Part shown: piece by piece, positions 23,547 to 35,739 of the stretch
Layout: the number at the start of each line of letters is the position of its first letter
How positions within the stretch are numbered: the first letter of the stretch is position 1
Assembly (NCBI GenBank): GCA_958510825.1
Contig: OY294051.1
Location: forward strand, 28,879,265 to 28,943,264
Origin: Brachypterus glaber
Taxonomy: Eukaryota > Arthropoda > Insecta > Coleoptera > Kateretidae
DNA length: 64,000 nucleotides
Direction: 5' to 3'
The notes under the pieces: generated by a model
What the model saw: the letters and a program-made list of their open reading frames with translations, nothing else
Database searches by the model: none
Told to the model about the DNA's origin: nothing
Made by a program: the position numbers and the translations under genes

Positions 23547-24062
23547 CCCCATTAAAAAAAATCGAACAGAAATTCGTGAGTATTTTAACAATCTTTTGCT
23601 ATATATTCTAACAAAAAAAACTGGATTTTTCGCACCTAATTATATTCAAGACAGTAAGTTTTAGTAATAAAACCAGAAATCAGTGCAAAAATATAGTTCA
23701 TTTTTGTGGACCTGATGCGCACCGTAACCCCACTCAAATTAAACTATTTCATAAAACTAGAACTGCCTAAACGGAAGTCACTTTTGGCATCCGTCAAAAC
23801 AAAAATAAGCAAACCAGTGCGCATGTGCTAGATTCTTCTCATTCCTGCGGTGAGTGAATCGTTATTTTATAGTCCAAATTGATGTGGCATCAATATTTAA
23901 CTAATTTAAGTTACTAATGGGATATATTGCTGATCTGTGCTCGATCAAGCAGAAATCAGTCATTTTGCGCTCTCAAAACAAAATTTACTATTTTATCACA
24001 AAAAGTGTAAAAGAGCGACATGTCGCCGCGAAATTATGATTACAATCATGGTGGTAGGCTGC

Positions 24063-24388
24063 AGCCTACTTAATGCACCTTGTTTATTTGCAATTAACAT
24101 TATCTACTAATTTCTGCATAAAACAACAGTTTTTAACAGTTTATTTAATAGCATGGGTGTAACACATCATATAAATAATTTTCTACCTTTATGGTAAATA
24201 TAGTCTGGGACATTAACCTTTTAATTTATTATGGCAGCAGTAAACTATTAATAAAGTTTCCTGTTTTTTGTTTATGTTGTTTCTACACCATACAATCAAT
24301 ACCTTGCTCTTATTATTCCAAATCATTTATTTATTTAAATTGTTCTATTTTCTATAGAGAAAACTTTTATGTTTAAAATACACAGGCC
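24063..24388. other. unassigned AT-rich stretch
   Basis: No coding or repeat signal was seen. Confidence 0.25.
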
Positions 24389-24640
24389 CAGGGCCGTAGC
24401 GAAGAGGATTTGGTGCTCAAAAATTACAACTTTTTTTAGCCTAAAAATACAACTTTTTCCCCTAAAAATAAAACTTTTTTCCTCCAGAAAAAAAGGACCT
24501 CACCATTAAAAAAAGCTTTGTTCGTGACACTTTTTACCCCCAACCAAAATTTTGACGACTAAAAAAAAATAATAAAAAAAGTCCTCACCTCCAAAAAAAA
24601 CTTTGTCCGTGAGAGTTTTTACCCCTAACCAAATTTTTTA
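24389..24640. other. possible hAT-type end with a poly-pyrimidine patterned stretch
   Basis: CAGGGCCGTAGCGAAGAGG resembles the CAGGGGCGTAG ends of the 54840-55023 element. It is followed by irregular repeats of AAAAATACAACTTTTT and ACTTTGT.CGTGA. No partner end was found. Confidence 0.3.
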
Positions 24641-24713
24641 CATTTTTCGTGAAATATACAACTTTTGTATTTTGAATCCCTGCCATATACGACTTTTTTT
24701 GTAAAATATACAA

Positions 24714-24805
24714 GGGAACGTTCAAGTATTACGTAACGCAAATTTTGATCATTTTGGACCCCCCCCCTGTAACGGTATTTTCCTATGCCATTAACATGGG
24801 CGTAA
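24714..24805. mobile_element. Harbinger-like MITE, left half only
   Basis: It starts GGGAACGTTCAAGTATTACG and follows the 14643-14759 copy through ATTTTCCTATGCCATTAACA, then breaks off after GGGCGTAAC. Confidence 0.75.
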
Positions 24806-24859
24806 CACACCAAAATAATTTTCTCATTCTTACAAAAATTCGACATGCGCATGCGTATT

Positions 24860-25870
24860 ACAAATTTATTTCATCTTAAAATTTTGTTTAAATTCATATT
24901 TTCAACGTAGAATTACCTCTTACATTTCTCGAACTTATTTCTGAATAACCCTGTATAAAAAAATAACAGGCATAAGTTATAATTTAAAACTAAAAAATCT
25001 TGAAGAAAAATGTTCAAACACTGTTTTTTGCACGAACTATGGTACCAGGTTCCGCCTATGATTTTTAGTTTCGCCTTCTAAGAATGAACGTTACAATAAA
25101 AAAGAAAATAATTCGGTATACTACGTTAATAATAAAATCAACTTTTTATTTTTATATTCATTTGCATAAAACATTGTGTTAAAGTAAATCCGGAAAATCA
25201 GATTTGGATTAAGGCCTTAAATTTAGAACTTAACGCCTAATTGCCACGTGACAGCGATGTTCCTTTTATGCGCTATAATAAATTTTATTTTCGCAGACCA
25301 TAAATAATTTGTTAATTAACTATAAAAAATGTCGCTGCTGAAATTACGATGGCGCTAATTTCAGTGACGTAGAGGACAATGGATATCAAGAAATTAGCGC
25401 ATTCAAATTCCAAAATAATCCTTTAAAAAATCTATTGAATTAATATTATTTATGACTTAAATGCATTTTTGTTATTAATTATGGGAATTTTTAAATTTTA
25501 AATTTATTACAGACGTCACTCTGAAATACAGTTTTTTTATTAAATTCATATAAATTTCCTATTACCTTAAAATCTTCTTTTAGTTGGACAAAACTCTCAA
25601 GTACGCTTTGATAATCTACAACGTCAATTTCATAAAATTTTCGAAACAAGGGTGTATACACACATCACCAACATTCTTGCTCCCCCCCCCCCCCCCCCAA
25701 TTAATTTGAAACGTAAAAAAAATATTTTAAGAAATATGTGGGTTAAATTCTGCATTTTATTGAAATGCTTTATCACTTTAAAATGAAAAATACGGATATG
25801 ATTCTGCATAGTATTTAAATAATAACAAAACTATTTCAAAGTTTTAAACTCTAATTTTATTTCTATTTTT
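24860..25870. other. unassigned AT-rich stretch
   Basis: A homopolymer run of 17 C lies at 25682-25698. An ACCCTGTA string at about 24948 may be a solitary right end of a CAGGGT-type element. No genes were seen. Confidence 0.35.
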
Positions 25871-25877
25871 ATTATTA

Positions 25878-26398
25878 AGGCGCCTTTTCACGGAGTAATT
25901 TGTACGCAAGTTTGGTGCTATGCAATTTTGTTGCAAGAATGATTCAGTCACTGCGCATGCTTTCAGGCAAATTTGATGCTATTTTCGACCCATCAAATTA
26001 TTAGAACCATTTCTATTTTTCGACGATTTTCATGCAAGATTTATAGTTATTTTCGTGGTACCAACATAGAAAAAAGTTACTAATTCGATTTCTTTTTACT
26101 AATATAGTAGCAACTGTACATGTTAATAATTATTATTATTAATAATAAGCCGGTCTGTCTAACTAAAAAGCTTCCTTAAAAAAGCAAATGCTAAGTTATG
26201 TTTTTGTCAACAAATGCAGAGACACGTCAAAATTGTCTGGTTGGCAGCACTGTTTAACTTGCAATATATAGCGTCAAACTTGCGTACAACTTGCTCCGTG
26301 AAAAGGCAAATGAATGTGCAATTGTCCTTATGCTATATCTGGCAGCAAACTTGCATAGCACCAAACTTGCGTATAAATTGCTACGTGAAAAGGCGCCT
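25878..26398. mobile_element. PIF/Harbinger-like element with TTA TSD
   Basis: The ends are AGGCGCCTTTTCACG and complement, continuing into GCAAGTTTGGTGCTATGCAA on the left and its exact complement on the right. TTA flanks both sides (25875-25877, 26399-26401). It is 521 bp and non-coding. The left-end motif GCAAACTTG is repeated internally near 26270 and 26340, as subterminal repeats. Confidence 0.85.
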
Positions 26399-26663
26399 TT
26401 ATGAATTTTTTTTTTGGTCCTCATTAAAATATTTTATGTGCAACATTTAAAGAAATAAAATGTGAATCATCGTACACAATGACTAGATAAGACTTTCTAC
26501 TAGACAGTGTGATTAATATTTTTTGTATTGAATTTTATGTAAATTTATTTTAATTATTTTAAAATAAATTAATTTTTATAATAAATTACTTTTTTTAGTT
26601 GGGAAAATACACTGTACAGGTGGGAAATAGTTGGAAAAATTGATTGGCAGAGTTGTAAAATTG

Positions 26664-26850
26664 CACTGATAGAAATTTTATTGTAATATAGGCGCCAACC
26701 ATATTTTGTAATATGTAATAACTAAATATGTTATTCAATACAACAACCAGTTGTAGAATTAAGAGGTAAACAACATAAAATTGCAATAAATACAACAAGT
26801 GTTATAGTTGGTACTATACTATAGTACAATTTGTGGTTGGCGCATAAGGT
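26664..26850. mobile_element. palindromic MITE family F, copy 2
   Basis: CACTGATAGAAATTTTATTG is followed by TAGGCGCCAACCATA, and the right side carries TGTGGTTGGCGCATA. The core CAATACAACAACCAGTTGT matches copy 1 reversed. Confidence 0.65.
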
Positions 26851-26853
26851 AAA

Positions 26854-27120
26854 TGTCCCAATTATCGTCCACTTAAGCACTAAATCAGACTTTGGTAAGC
26901 CACAAAAAGTTAGTTTAAAAGAGTATCAAAATTAAAATGGTACTAACTGAATCAACATTTATTGAATTTTAATAAATCATATTTAAAATTAACGTATATA
27001 TCATCAAAAATATATAAATAATTGCTATTTATAAGAATGTATGATGTCCCAATTATCGTCCACATAATTTTTGGGGTTGCCCCAATTATCGACCTAGATA
27101 ATGTCCCAATTATCGGTCAC
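26854..27120 (+). repeat. four direct copies of CCCAATTATCG
   Basis: TGTCCCAATTATCGTCCAC occurs at 26854 and 27045, GCCCCAATTATCGAC at about 27079, and TGTCCCAATTATCGGTCAC at 27102-27120, all in one orientation. They may be subterminal repeats of a transposon whose other end was not found. Confidence 0.6.
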
Positions 27121-27129
27121 AGTGAAACA

Positions 27130-27663
27130 AGATGATTTTTATATTATATTTATTAATATTTATCATAAAAGTGGACATTTAAAACATGTTTTTAAAATAT
27201 AACCTTTACAATATGAAATTTATAATTAGATCCGGAAAAAATTGTCTTTTAAGACAATAAATAATAGGTATTAAAAAACCTATTTATTCTGTAATCTTTT
27301 ATTTCCATATTAAACCGCTGAGGAATTGTGGATATTGTAGATATAGGTAGATATTGGAATAAATCCAAAGAAATCTTAATCAAACGTGCGACCTTTTAGG
27401 TAATTTTCAAGATTTTTCGAGGAAATATTCAGGGAAAATTGAGAGAAAATTTAAGGGATTGTTTCCTAAAAGAAATTCAAGGAATACAGCTTTTTTTTAG
27501 CAGATAACCCTTCAGTTTAAACTTATTTTTTTATGTTTTTCCCATATGATTTCATAGTATTTGATTTCTTATTATCTATTTTTTTTAGTATCCAGTTTTT
27601 TAGTAGCTATTTCTTTTCTTCTATATCTTGTTCGGATTTCTTTTTTCCATCAGTTCAAGTTTT
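27130..27663. other. unassigned AT-rich stretch
   Basis: A small hairpin lies at about 27241-27255 (TGTCTTTTAAGACA). The stretch ends in a pyrimidine-rich tract at the assembly gap. Confidence 0.3.
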
Positions 27664-27863
27664 NNNNNNNNNNNNNNNNNNNNNNNNNNNNNNNNNNNNN
27701 NNNNNNNNNNNNNNNNNNNNNNNNNNNNNNNNNNNNNNNNNNNNNNNNNNNNNNNNNNNNNNNNNNNNNNNNNNNNNNNNNNNNNNNNNNNNNNNNNNNN
27801 NNNNNNNNNNNNNNNNNNNNNNNNNNNNNNNNNNNNNNNNNNNNNNNNNNNNNNNNNNNNNNN
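27664..27863. other. assembly gap, 200 N
   Basis: Exactly 200 unknown bases, a typical placeholder. Any open frame crossing it is meaningless. Confidence 0.99.
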
Positions 27864-28103
27864 ATAATTTTAAAAGAAGACGTAAAATTACAATTTTGTT
27901 CTATTTTCGCTTTAAAGGACTTTAAAATTGAAAATGTTGCGGTACAGTACAGTAATAAATTTAATCTTAGTATAACACTCTAATTTTAGACCCATTTTTT
28001 TACAGTATGTATTATTACATGCGCATTAGAGTTAAACGGATATAATATTTACCCTAAACATGTCCAATTTTTTATTTTCCCCTTTAGATAAATGAAATGA
28101 ATA

Positions 28104-28210
28104 AAATATCTAGGCATTACCCTAATCAAAAACTTTACGTGGGATTAGCAAGTCAATAGTACTCTCCAAACAGCCAACATCATATCTCCAAACTATATAC
28201 CCTACTAAAG
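28104..28210 (+). pseudogene. non-LTR reverse transcriptase C-terminal scrap
   Basis: The frame from 28104 reads KYLGITLIKNFTWD then a stop and QVNSTLQTANIISPNYIP. This matches the post-catalytic KYLGVTLD..L.W motif of jockey/CR1-like elements. It is heavily decayed, with stops upstream and downstream. Confidence 0.6.
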
Positions 28211-28214
28211 TTTA

Positions 28215-28824
28215 TTTTTTTATAGTTATATAGTTATTTTAAACCTTCCCGCTTGTAAACAATCTCGAAATTACCATAGCAACGTAAGCGAGATGACTAG
28301 GCCCAATTTACACAACCGTAAAACATTGACGTGCCATTAACGAGAACAAAACAATGGTTTATTCCTCTAAATTATTGGAATAAAAGCTATTTTATAAGCA
28401 AACTTTGTTTCTAAAGGAATACAAAAGTGTTTTTAGCAACAGCTTTATTAATTCTCTTTTTTTTTAGATCGGAACATCATAAAAAAAAGTAAGAAACAAA
28501 AATTATAAATTTTGGTTATGTTGACATTCAAAACAACTGAACATGCCCTTTTAATATGAAAAGATTTAATTAAAATAAACTTTTCCTGTGAACGTTTTTT
28601 TTTTCATTTCAATTTGTATAAAAATGCATTTTGGTTAATCATGTCGCTTTTATTTATATTTAATCATTGATTAATTGGTAATAATTTTTCTTAATGAAGA
28701 AGATAATACTTTCCGAAGATCATAAACAAGCCGCACAATCACATCGTAATTCAATGGTTTACTCTTTGCACTCTCAATTTCGTTGTATTTTTAATACTGA
28801 ATGTTATTTGTTAATTCATATTTT
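28215..28824. other. unassigned AT-rich stretch
   Basis: No coding or repeat signal was seen. Confidence 0.25.
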
Positions 28825-29449
28825 TTATTTATATTGCCACCATTGGTATTTAAAACTTTACTTGTCATATTAAATAGTGCAATGTGTTTATTGTATACAA
28901 AATGTTGTCATATTAACATAGAGACCGTGCTGGTACATTTGGATCCCCACGCAACATGTGTTTATTAATACTGTAACATTTGGTAAATTATATCACAATT
29001 CTAGTTTGGTATACTTTAAGTTGTTGTTGTTTTTAAAGTATGTTAGAGTATTTAGTAAAATTACAATTGGTAAATAATATCAAAATTTTGATTAGTTATA
29101 ATACAGAGAAAAGTAAAAAAAGGATCGAACATTTTATCAGTGTGTAATTGTGTGTGGTTGCAATCTTTATATTATTACTAATCAAAATGTTGGTATTTTT
29201 TACCGGTTGTTAACTTTTCTGAATACTGTAACATACTTTAAACTAGATCAGTAATACAACTTAACAACAAAGTATACCATAATTTTTATTATAACATGCT
29301 AGTATTAATAAACACATGTTGCGTGGGGATTAAAATGTACCAGCACGGTCTCTATATTAGAATGACAACATTTTGTATACAATACACACATTGCAGTATT
29401 TAATATCACAAGTAAAGTAATAAATACCAATGGTGGAAATATAAATAAC
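28825..29449. mobile_element. foldback element, 625 bp
   Basis: The outer arms are TTATTTATATTGCCACCATTG and its near-complement at 29422-29448. A 25-bp block containing CACGCAACATGTGTTTATTA is exactly inverted at about 29304-29328. GAGACCGTGCTGGTACATTT is also mirrored. The interior is AT-only and non-coding. Confidence 0.85.
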
Positions 29450-29566
29450 AAATATGTATTTACAAATAAAATTTAGTATTAAAATTACAATTACATTTTC
29501 TGAGTGTGTTATAACATTTTCTTTACACATTTTAATGTTTAATTAAATATTATATCAATTTGTTTT

Positions 29567-29780
29567 CTAATCATCGTACAAAGTGATAATAGTAGACTGG
29601 GTTCGGGCTACTAGCTATCTTAGGTACCAAGAGTCAATCCTGTACGCTGATTAAGAAACAGCTTAGACTTTATTTACCAAAGAAGTAGTCATTAGATTGA
29701 TGTATACTTGACTCTTGTTACTGAAGAGGGCCAGTAGCCGGAAACTGCAGTCTACCAATATCACTCTGTACGATGATTAG
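29567..29780. mobile_element. palindromic MITE, 214 bp
   Basis: The ends are CTAATCATCGTAC and complement. AGTAGACTG.GTTC.GGCTACT mirrors AGTAGCCGGAAACTGCAGTCTAC. Confidence 0.8.
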
Positions 29781-29789
29781 ACATGTGCT

Positions 29790-31550
29790 TGAGACATAAG
29801 TCTTCAACTTGCTACCATTCAAAGTCTCCAGATTATGAGAAGTCGGAGTAGTTGTCCACATTTATTAATATATGGTGCACAAGATTGCTAACAAAAATGC
29901 ATTTGTGGAGCTATAGCTCAAAACAAAAAGAGGGTAGAAAACTATTGTCTTGGGGAAATTGTAGGTAATTAGTTCCATATTGACTGGGAAGAATTTCATT
30001 TTAATATCTTTGGTACTAACGCCACAAAATGACTGATTTCTCTTCCGTGGGACACCGTGTATATCGGTATTTATATCGGTATTTAAAAATTATATTGAAG
30101 CCCTGGGCCGCCGAAGCTGGTAGTGCTATAATATATTACCTATTTCTAAAAAGTTATGATTCAGGGTTTTGGAAAATTTGAAAGTATTTAGATGTACTTT
30201 TCCTTTCTTTAAAAGCGAAGATTATGAATAATATTTTCCAACAACCTTGCAAAACATAAATAAACTCAGTGTTCCGTCTTTGATATCTCGTGCTTGAATT
30301 ATATTTCTTTCATATTCGTAAATTAACATTTTATGCGTGCATTTACATATGTTTCGATAAAAATAACAAAACTTTTGTTTTCGCTTTGTTTTTATTGTTT
30401 ATTAAACATACAATAAAAATTCTCATTATATTAATAATTAATGGTTAAAGATAAAAATGAAAGAGGATAAAAATACATGATTTCAGTACATATATTTAAT
30501 AAAATATGTTATTTTTATATTATATTTACCCCTATTAATAATAATAGTAGAATAATTTGCCGCTACATTTCAATAATCATTTATTAGATAAAAAACGAAA
30601 AGGAGCGCAAGACTGGAGCCTTGTGAGACTCCTAAATCTATATTATTCTTAGTGTTAACTGCTTAGCATTGACTAATTTAAAATAAAAATAAAAAATCAT
30701 GGGAATGCTATAGAGTAAATCAAATTATCTAATTATTAGGTTAGGTTAAACAAAGTTAAAAATAACACTGTTACAAAATTTACCAATGAGATATATGAAG
30801 AGTATCTAAAAACTGTTAAAAAATAGCCATTTCTAGGTATTTTATACAGTTAAAATCTATTTTTTCACAAAAACTGGATATGTCAAATTTTACAGTCAAC
30901 TCCTTTGGGATATGTTAAGTTTTGCAGTTCAACTCCTCATATGTAACAATTTTACATTATTTGATAGCTGAATAAGATTTTTAACTAAAACCATAATAAT
31001 ATTATGACAATTTTGGTAATACAATTATGTGATAGATGCAGTCAAGAGCTTTTGACAAATCAAATAAAGTTTCCCAAAATTAAGGCTCCAGCAGATTGTG
31101 TATTTATATGGAAAAGAAAAAGGCGGACAGTAGATCTTTGTTTAGGTAGATATCCTCTTTTAAATTAAAGAGGCGCCATGTGTTTTATAATTTCGTAATT
31201 AACCAATAACATGTTTGTCATATAGCATATTAATTTCTTTGAATTACTTCTCTGAATCATAATCATAATAATGGTGCGATATACTTTTAAATTGCGGTCA
31301 AAATTTTGGGAACAAATGACACTTGTTTGCCTAAATATAACCACAGATTCTATGATACGATAATTATAAATTATAATTAATTATAAATTATAATTTATAA
31401 GGCAGTTAATAAGAATTATAATTCTTTAATTCGTCATAAACGTGCATACTATGCATTGCATATGCTGCATATTCATGTCTAATAGATAATTTTAGACAAT
31501 ACCTAACGTTGTTGAAATTAAAGATCATGGTGTGCAGTAATATCAAAATA
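29790..31550. other. unassigned AT-rich stretch
   Basis: A short direct repeat ATATCGGTATTT lies at 30061-30085. Otherwise it is featureless, with a run of TTATAATTTATAA palindromes at 31360-31410. Confidence 0.3.
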
Positions 31551-31557
31551 TCGATAT

Positions 31558-31697
31558 ATAATAGTATATTACATAACTAGTGTGGAAAGTGACATATTTC
31601 ACGCGAGTGGGAAGGTTCACGAACGAGCCGTCAGGCGAGTGAGGAAACCCCACGAGTGTACGAAATACACTTTCCAACGAGTTATGTACTCTATTTT
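31558..31697. mobile_element. hairpin MITE, AATAGTATATTACATAAC type, copy 1
   Basis: The left arm AATAGTATATTACATAACTA...GGAAAGTG mirrors CACTTTCC...GAGTTATGTACTCTATTTTTCC. The apex is GAGCCGTCAGGCGAGTGAGG. It is the same family as 62127-62240. Confidence 0.75.
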
Positions 31698-31709
31698 TCC
31701 TACGATCCT

Positions 31710-32779
31710 GAAAAAAAAGAAAGTTTCTTAATTTAATATTTTCTAGTTTTTATTACTTATTTAAAGAATTTTTGAGAAAAGTAAAGCATACAAAGCAAAA
31801 AATATCATACAAATTTATGTATGTTAAACAGAAATTATGATTTTATTTTACTTTTAGTTTTCTTGGTATTTAAATTTAAAATACAATATATTATTATAGT
31901 ACCTAACTGTTTAATGGGTTGCCTATAACGCAAGCCTCTTGTGCAAATAACATTATTATTATTATTATTATTATAAAAAAACAGTACTTTTTTACGATTT
32001 CATAAGAAAAAGACTTGATGTTTTTTATAAAATGTATCTTGAAAACACAAAGATATATCAAAAAAATAACGAAAAAACCTCCCACCCACATAAATCTATT
32101 TTCAACAACTTGAGGACACCGGAAGTGAGGAAACCGGAAGTGGGGATGTTCCCAGTGGGAATGTTCCCCGAGATGACTGAAGGAATAAGTTCCTCTAGGC
32201 TAAAGCCTCCAAATATCTTGATCCATACCAATCCGATAATGTGTATCGAATTAGCCGACTAGTAAGTTACTAGTAGTTTATCCTTATAAAGACAGCTGTC
32301 TTTTAATACTAGTATTCCAGGAACTTTATTCATTTAAAAAGTTTTGTTAGTGGTAGGAAATAACATGTGGCGCCACCTATAGCATAACGCTGACAAGTGA
32401 ACTGAAATTGAAAAATTACGCAAGCCTGTACTAATAACATTCCTAAAAGTATTTATACTTGATTAAATAATAGCTTCCTTTTCGCTAATGAATTTATTCA
32501 CTTTGTAAGAGTGTATCTTCTTAAATATAAGACAATTTATTTATTTATTTTTTAATACCAAAATTACTTAAAGTGACTATAACTATGTTTGGAAAACAAG
32601 TATAAGAGTATATTGGCTTCAAATATTTGTTATACTCGTGGAAAGAATATTATACATAGAACAAGTGTAAAATTTTAAATATATGATTATTCTTGAATAT
32701 AGATTTGATTTTTTTTTCCGTGCAAACTAATTTTAAGATAATTTTTGCGTTTTTTTGATGTTTAGGTTTTAGGTCGTTG
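31710..32779. other. unassigned AT-rich stretch
   Basis: A (TTA)n microsatellite lies at 31951-31974. A short near-palindrome, GGGGATGTTCCCA.TGGGAATGTTCCCC, lies at about 32142-32170. Confidence 0.35.
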
Positions 32780-32878
32780 AAAAAATAGTATACGCACCTC
32801 GACGAAAACCATTTCAGTGCACTCTCGTGTACTAAAAACTAGGTTTGCGTACTCGGTGCTTAATATACTATTATTTTT
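32780..32878. mobile_element. hairpin MITE, short diverged copy
   Basis: AATAGTATACGCACCTCG on the left mirrors CGGTGCTTAATATACTATT on the right, about 99 bp with the AATAGTAT outer end of the hairpin group. Confidence 0.55.
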
Positions 32879-32979
32879 TTTTGCCTGAAGAGGAGGGGAT
32901 GAAAATTAAAATATACCTATCCGTATTTTATATTTGTTTCAACTATTTTCAAGAGAATACGTGTGCACAAAATTGTTGA

Positions 32980-33814
32980 ACACCCTGTAGAATAAAGATT
33001 TTAATTAACCTTCGGGATATGTGTGAATGAACGCGATATTGATGATCAAAAACCTGCCAGTTGCCAAACTAAAATAGAATGTAAATATAGGAGTAGTTTC
33101 TATCTTCATGCCGTGTCTAGACTAAGTCCTTTTTATTATACAAAACACAAATCAAATATCCTGCAACGAAGTTTTAGACACTCGTTGATAGAATCTATCT
33201 CTTCAGCGTCAAATTTTAAAGAGGTTTAGTGCCTATTCAAGCGAATCACGGCATCGCATTCTTATGTTTTATGTTCTTATGCAAGCTTCTGGATATGCCT
33301 TTATTCGTCTCATGTTATTAATTACAGTATATATTTCATTTGCTAAAAGAGCGACTAATTTTAGCGATGATGGGACCTGCTGTCAGTAACATTACCTACC
33401 CTCTGTTCAAGACATTGTTAAATTATGAAAAAAAAAACTAATTAAGTTTATTTCCAGTAGAGTGGATCTAATTAGTTGGGTAACTTATATATTAAAGTAA
33501 CAATAAATAACTATAGAACCCTAGTACATACTAAAATATCCAAACAGTTATTGACAATAAATTCTTAACCCAGTTATAAACTAAGAAAATACGATATTTT
33601 ATATATAAAAACTACCAGAGAAAAAAATCTGAAAAAGAAATATAAATTTGACTTTGGCTGCCATGTGTATCTCTCGGTGGGTCTCACTGAAAATAATTCC
33701 ATACGCTAAATAAACTACAGGGTGTCTCTAAAATGCTTGGCCAAACTCCACATACGGGATGTATAGAACAAAAACGTGAAAAAGGTTCCTGTAGACATGT
33801 GTACGGAAACGGTC
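32980..33814. other. unassigned stretch with solitary CAGGGTG-type ends
   Basis: CACCCTGTA ends at 32989, and TACAGGGTGTCTCTAAAATG starts at 33716, facing the iteron element. 33235-33303 holds a fragment of the TTAA element at 14521. The open frame 33023-33229 has no recognisable motif. Confidence 0.4.
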
Positions 33815-34562
33815 TTAACAGCAAAAAATTACCGCGACGACCATTACCGCGCAGTCCATTACCGCGATCGCCATTACCGCAACAATACATTACCGCGCAT
33901 GCCCTTTACCGCGAAGGCCATTACCGCGAAGGTCATTACCGCAACGGTCTTTACCGCGAACGGTCTTTACCGCGTATGACTTTTACAGCGAAAATCGTTT
34001 TTAATTTCATTTCATTTTTTATATATTATCTTTATTTTATGTAAGGGTTTTTTCGTGGGATTGATGGCAGTTTGGTTTGGTTAGTTTTGGTTTTGGTTTG
34101 GATTTTTATTGATAAAGTGGAACGTTTACTAAATGTACCCATATATTTGTGTTTGAGATTTTAATATGTGTTTTTTTAATTTGTATCAATTGATTTGTAT
34201 AAATCGCTGATTAATAATCAGTTTATTAGTACTAATCGTCATGTCGATAGAAATAATGAAAAGAACTAGGGGCAAAGACCTCGCTGTATAAACAGTTCAT
34301 AAACAGGAAAGAAAAGACTGTTAAAAATTAAAAAAAATGGAAGTGCGTAAATTACGACGTGCTTTGTTGAAAGGGACGTTTGCATACTTCGGACGGAAAT
34401 GTCAAGCCCACAACCCGGACCCAGCAGCTATATCATGTAGAACTGTTTGATTGTTTTCTGCAAAATTTTTATTTTTTTTTTTATTTAATCTTTTTTTCTG
34501 CAAAAAAAATAAAATAATTATGGGCGGTAATGGTTTTCGCGGTAAAGTCCATGCGCGGTAAT
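33815..34562. mobile_element. iteron-bounded element, copy A
   Basis: The left end carries about eleven tandem 15-16 bp units, each beginning TTACCGCG (or TTACAGCG/TTAACAGC at the edges), from 33815 to about 33990. The right end carries three units in the opposite orientation (CGCGGTAA) at about 34522-34562. The 530-bp core is non-coding. The core and both ends match 53149-53850. The two overlapping plus-strand frames across the array are products of its near-3n period, not genes. Confidence 0.85.
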
Positions 34563-34569
34563 TTAAGAA

Positions 34570-35139
34570 TTTCAAAATCGATATAATAAGCTAAATAAAT
34601 ATTAAGGTTGCCACTTCAACCGCTTAACTCGAACAAGATACCTATGCATTTTTGTTTTTTAGCAAGCAAGTGTCAATCCTCAAACAAATTTTTAAAGATA
34701 TTTTTTTTTATATAAAAAGTATAAAAAATAAACCAAAGAAAGCACAAATCATTTTCTACAAAAAATGTCCCAAGCAATTTTTAGCTATGACTAGATTTGT
34801 TTTTGCTCTCATATCTCCAAAAGTTCTATGCAACTCTTGAAGCATTAAAAACAAAAAAGAAAAAAACAACAAACTATAGTTTTTATTTTTACATTTTGAA
34901 AATTGTATGCTCTCGGCCAGATAGGATAATCGGATGCTATTTATGCATTCGGTCAGTGCACTTAGTTTCTGCTATAGTTCGCATTACCACTGCACAGTAA
35001 TGTAAGGTTGAATTATTATTAGCCAACATACCGTGTCTCGTTCGTAGGTATTGGGAGCAATATCCACCATTGATGCTGTTTGTGCCTGCCTAGGCACTCT
35101 ATTTCAGCTTAGATTTTTTTTACTTTTATAAGCATGATT
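34570..35139. other. unassigned AT-rich stretch
   Basis: The short plus-strand frames at 34652-35000 are lysine- and phenylalanine-rich with no motif. Nothing else was seen. Confidence 0.3.
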
Positions 35140-35140
35140 C

Positions 35141-35276
35141 TAATAGTATATTATGCACCTAGTATGCGAACTAAGTCTTTATTGTTCGAGACTGAAGTTT
35201 TTTTGCTGAGGCGGAGTCGAGGCAAAAAATCAGTCGAGAACACTTAAGACAGTTCGCATACGTGGTTCATATACCA
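35141..35276. mobile_element. hairpin MITE, AATAGTATATTATGCACC type
   Basis: The left arm GCACCTAGTATGCGAACT...CGAGACTGA mirrors TCAGTCGAGA...AGTTCGCATACGTGGTTCATATACC. The apex is TGCTGAGGCGGAGTCGAGGCA. Confidence 0.7.
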
Positions 35277-35309
35277 GGTAGTAACTCCAAATATTAGTTA
35301 CTAATGTAG

Positions 35310-35732
35310 CACGGTGTTCTAGAAGAACTTTTAAATGACATGACAACTTCCATTTTTTTTTCTTTTTGGAATTTGTTATATGAGCTCTAATTAAAAAAAT
35401 AAGACCAAAATTTTAAAAATCGTTAGAGCCGTTTTTGAAAAAATGTGATTTTTAGAAAATATCTCTTATATTTCACGCTAATGAAGTGCTTAGGTACCAT
35501 AATGGTACCACTATGCCAAGTTTGGTCAAAATCCGAAATATCGAGGGCAAACCGAGTATGTTAGCGTGAAATATCAGAGATATTTTTTAAAAAACACACT
35601 TTTATCAAAAACGGCTCTAACGATTTTTAAAATTTTGGTCTTATTTTTTTAATCAAAGCTCATATAACAAATTCCAAAGAGAACAAAAATGGAAGTTGTC
35701 ATGTCATTTAAAAGTTCTTCTAGAACAGCGTG
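35310..35732. mobile_element. foldback element with GTAG TSD
   Basis: The ends are CACGGTGTTCTAGAAGAAC and the complement of CACGCTGTTCTAGAAGAAC. A 4-bp direct GTAG flanks it (35306-35309, 35733-35736). The arms are about 185 bp. A CAC-start with a 4-bp target fits the CMC/Chapaev group; Transib would give 5 bp. Confidence 0.88.
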
Positions 35733-35739
35733 GTAGTTT

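Larger units (their letters stand above)
22818..23862. mobile_element. hAT-like non-autonomous element, 1.05 kb, with 8-bp TSD
   Basis: The ends are ACGATTCACTCACCGCAG and complement, extended by imperfect arms of about 85 bp (GCGCATGCGCACTG near the left). The direct repeat TATTTTAT flanks it at 22810-22817 and 23863-23870. An 8-bp TSD is typical of hAT. The interior holds a 65-bp tandem array and a nested MITE, with no transposase. Confidence 0.8.

Noticed and set aside
27533..27983. Open frames of 79-140 codons across the gap
   Set aside because: They exist only because the 200 N bases contain no stops.
31920..32100. Short minus-strand frame with poly-Ile
   Set aside because: It is a translation of the (TTA)n microsatellite.
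33733..34044. 103- and 67-codon frames rich in PRSPLPR / YRDRHYR
   Set aside because: They translate the TTACCGCG iteron array; the same array elsewhere gives similar frames with no conserved start.
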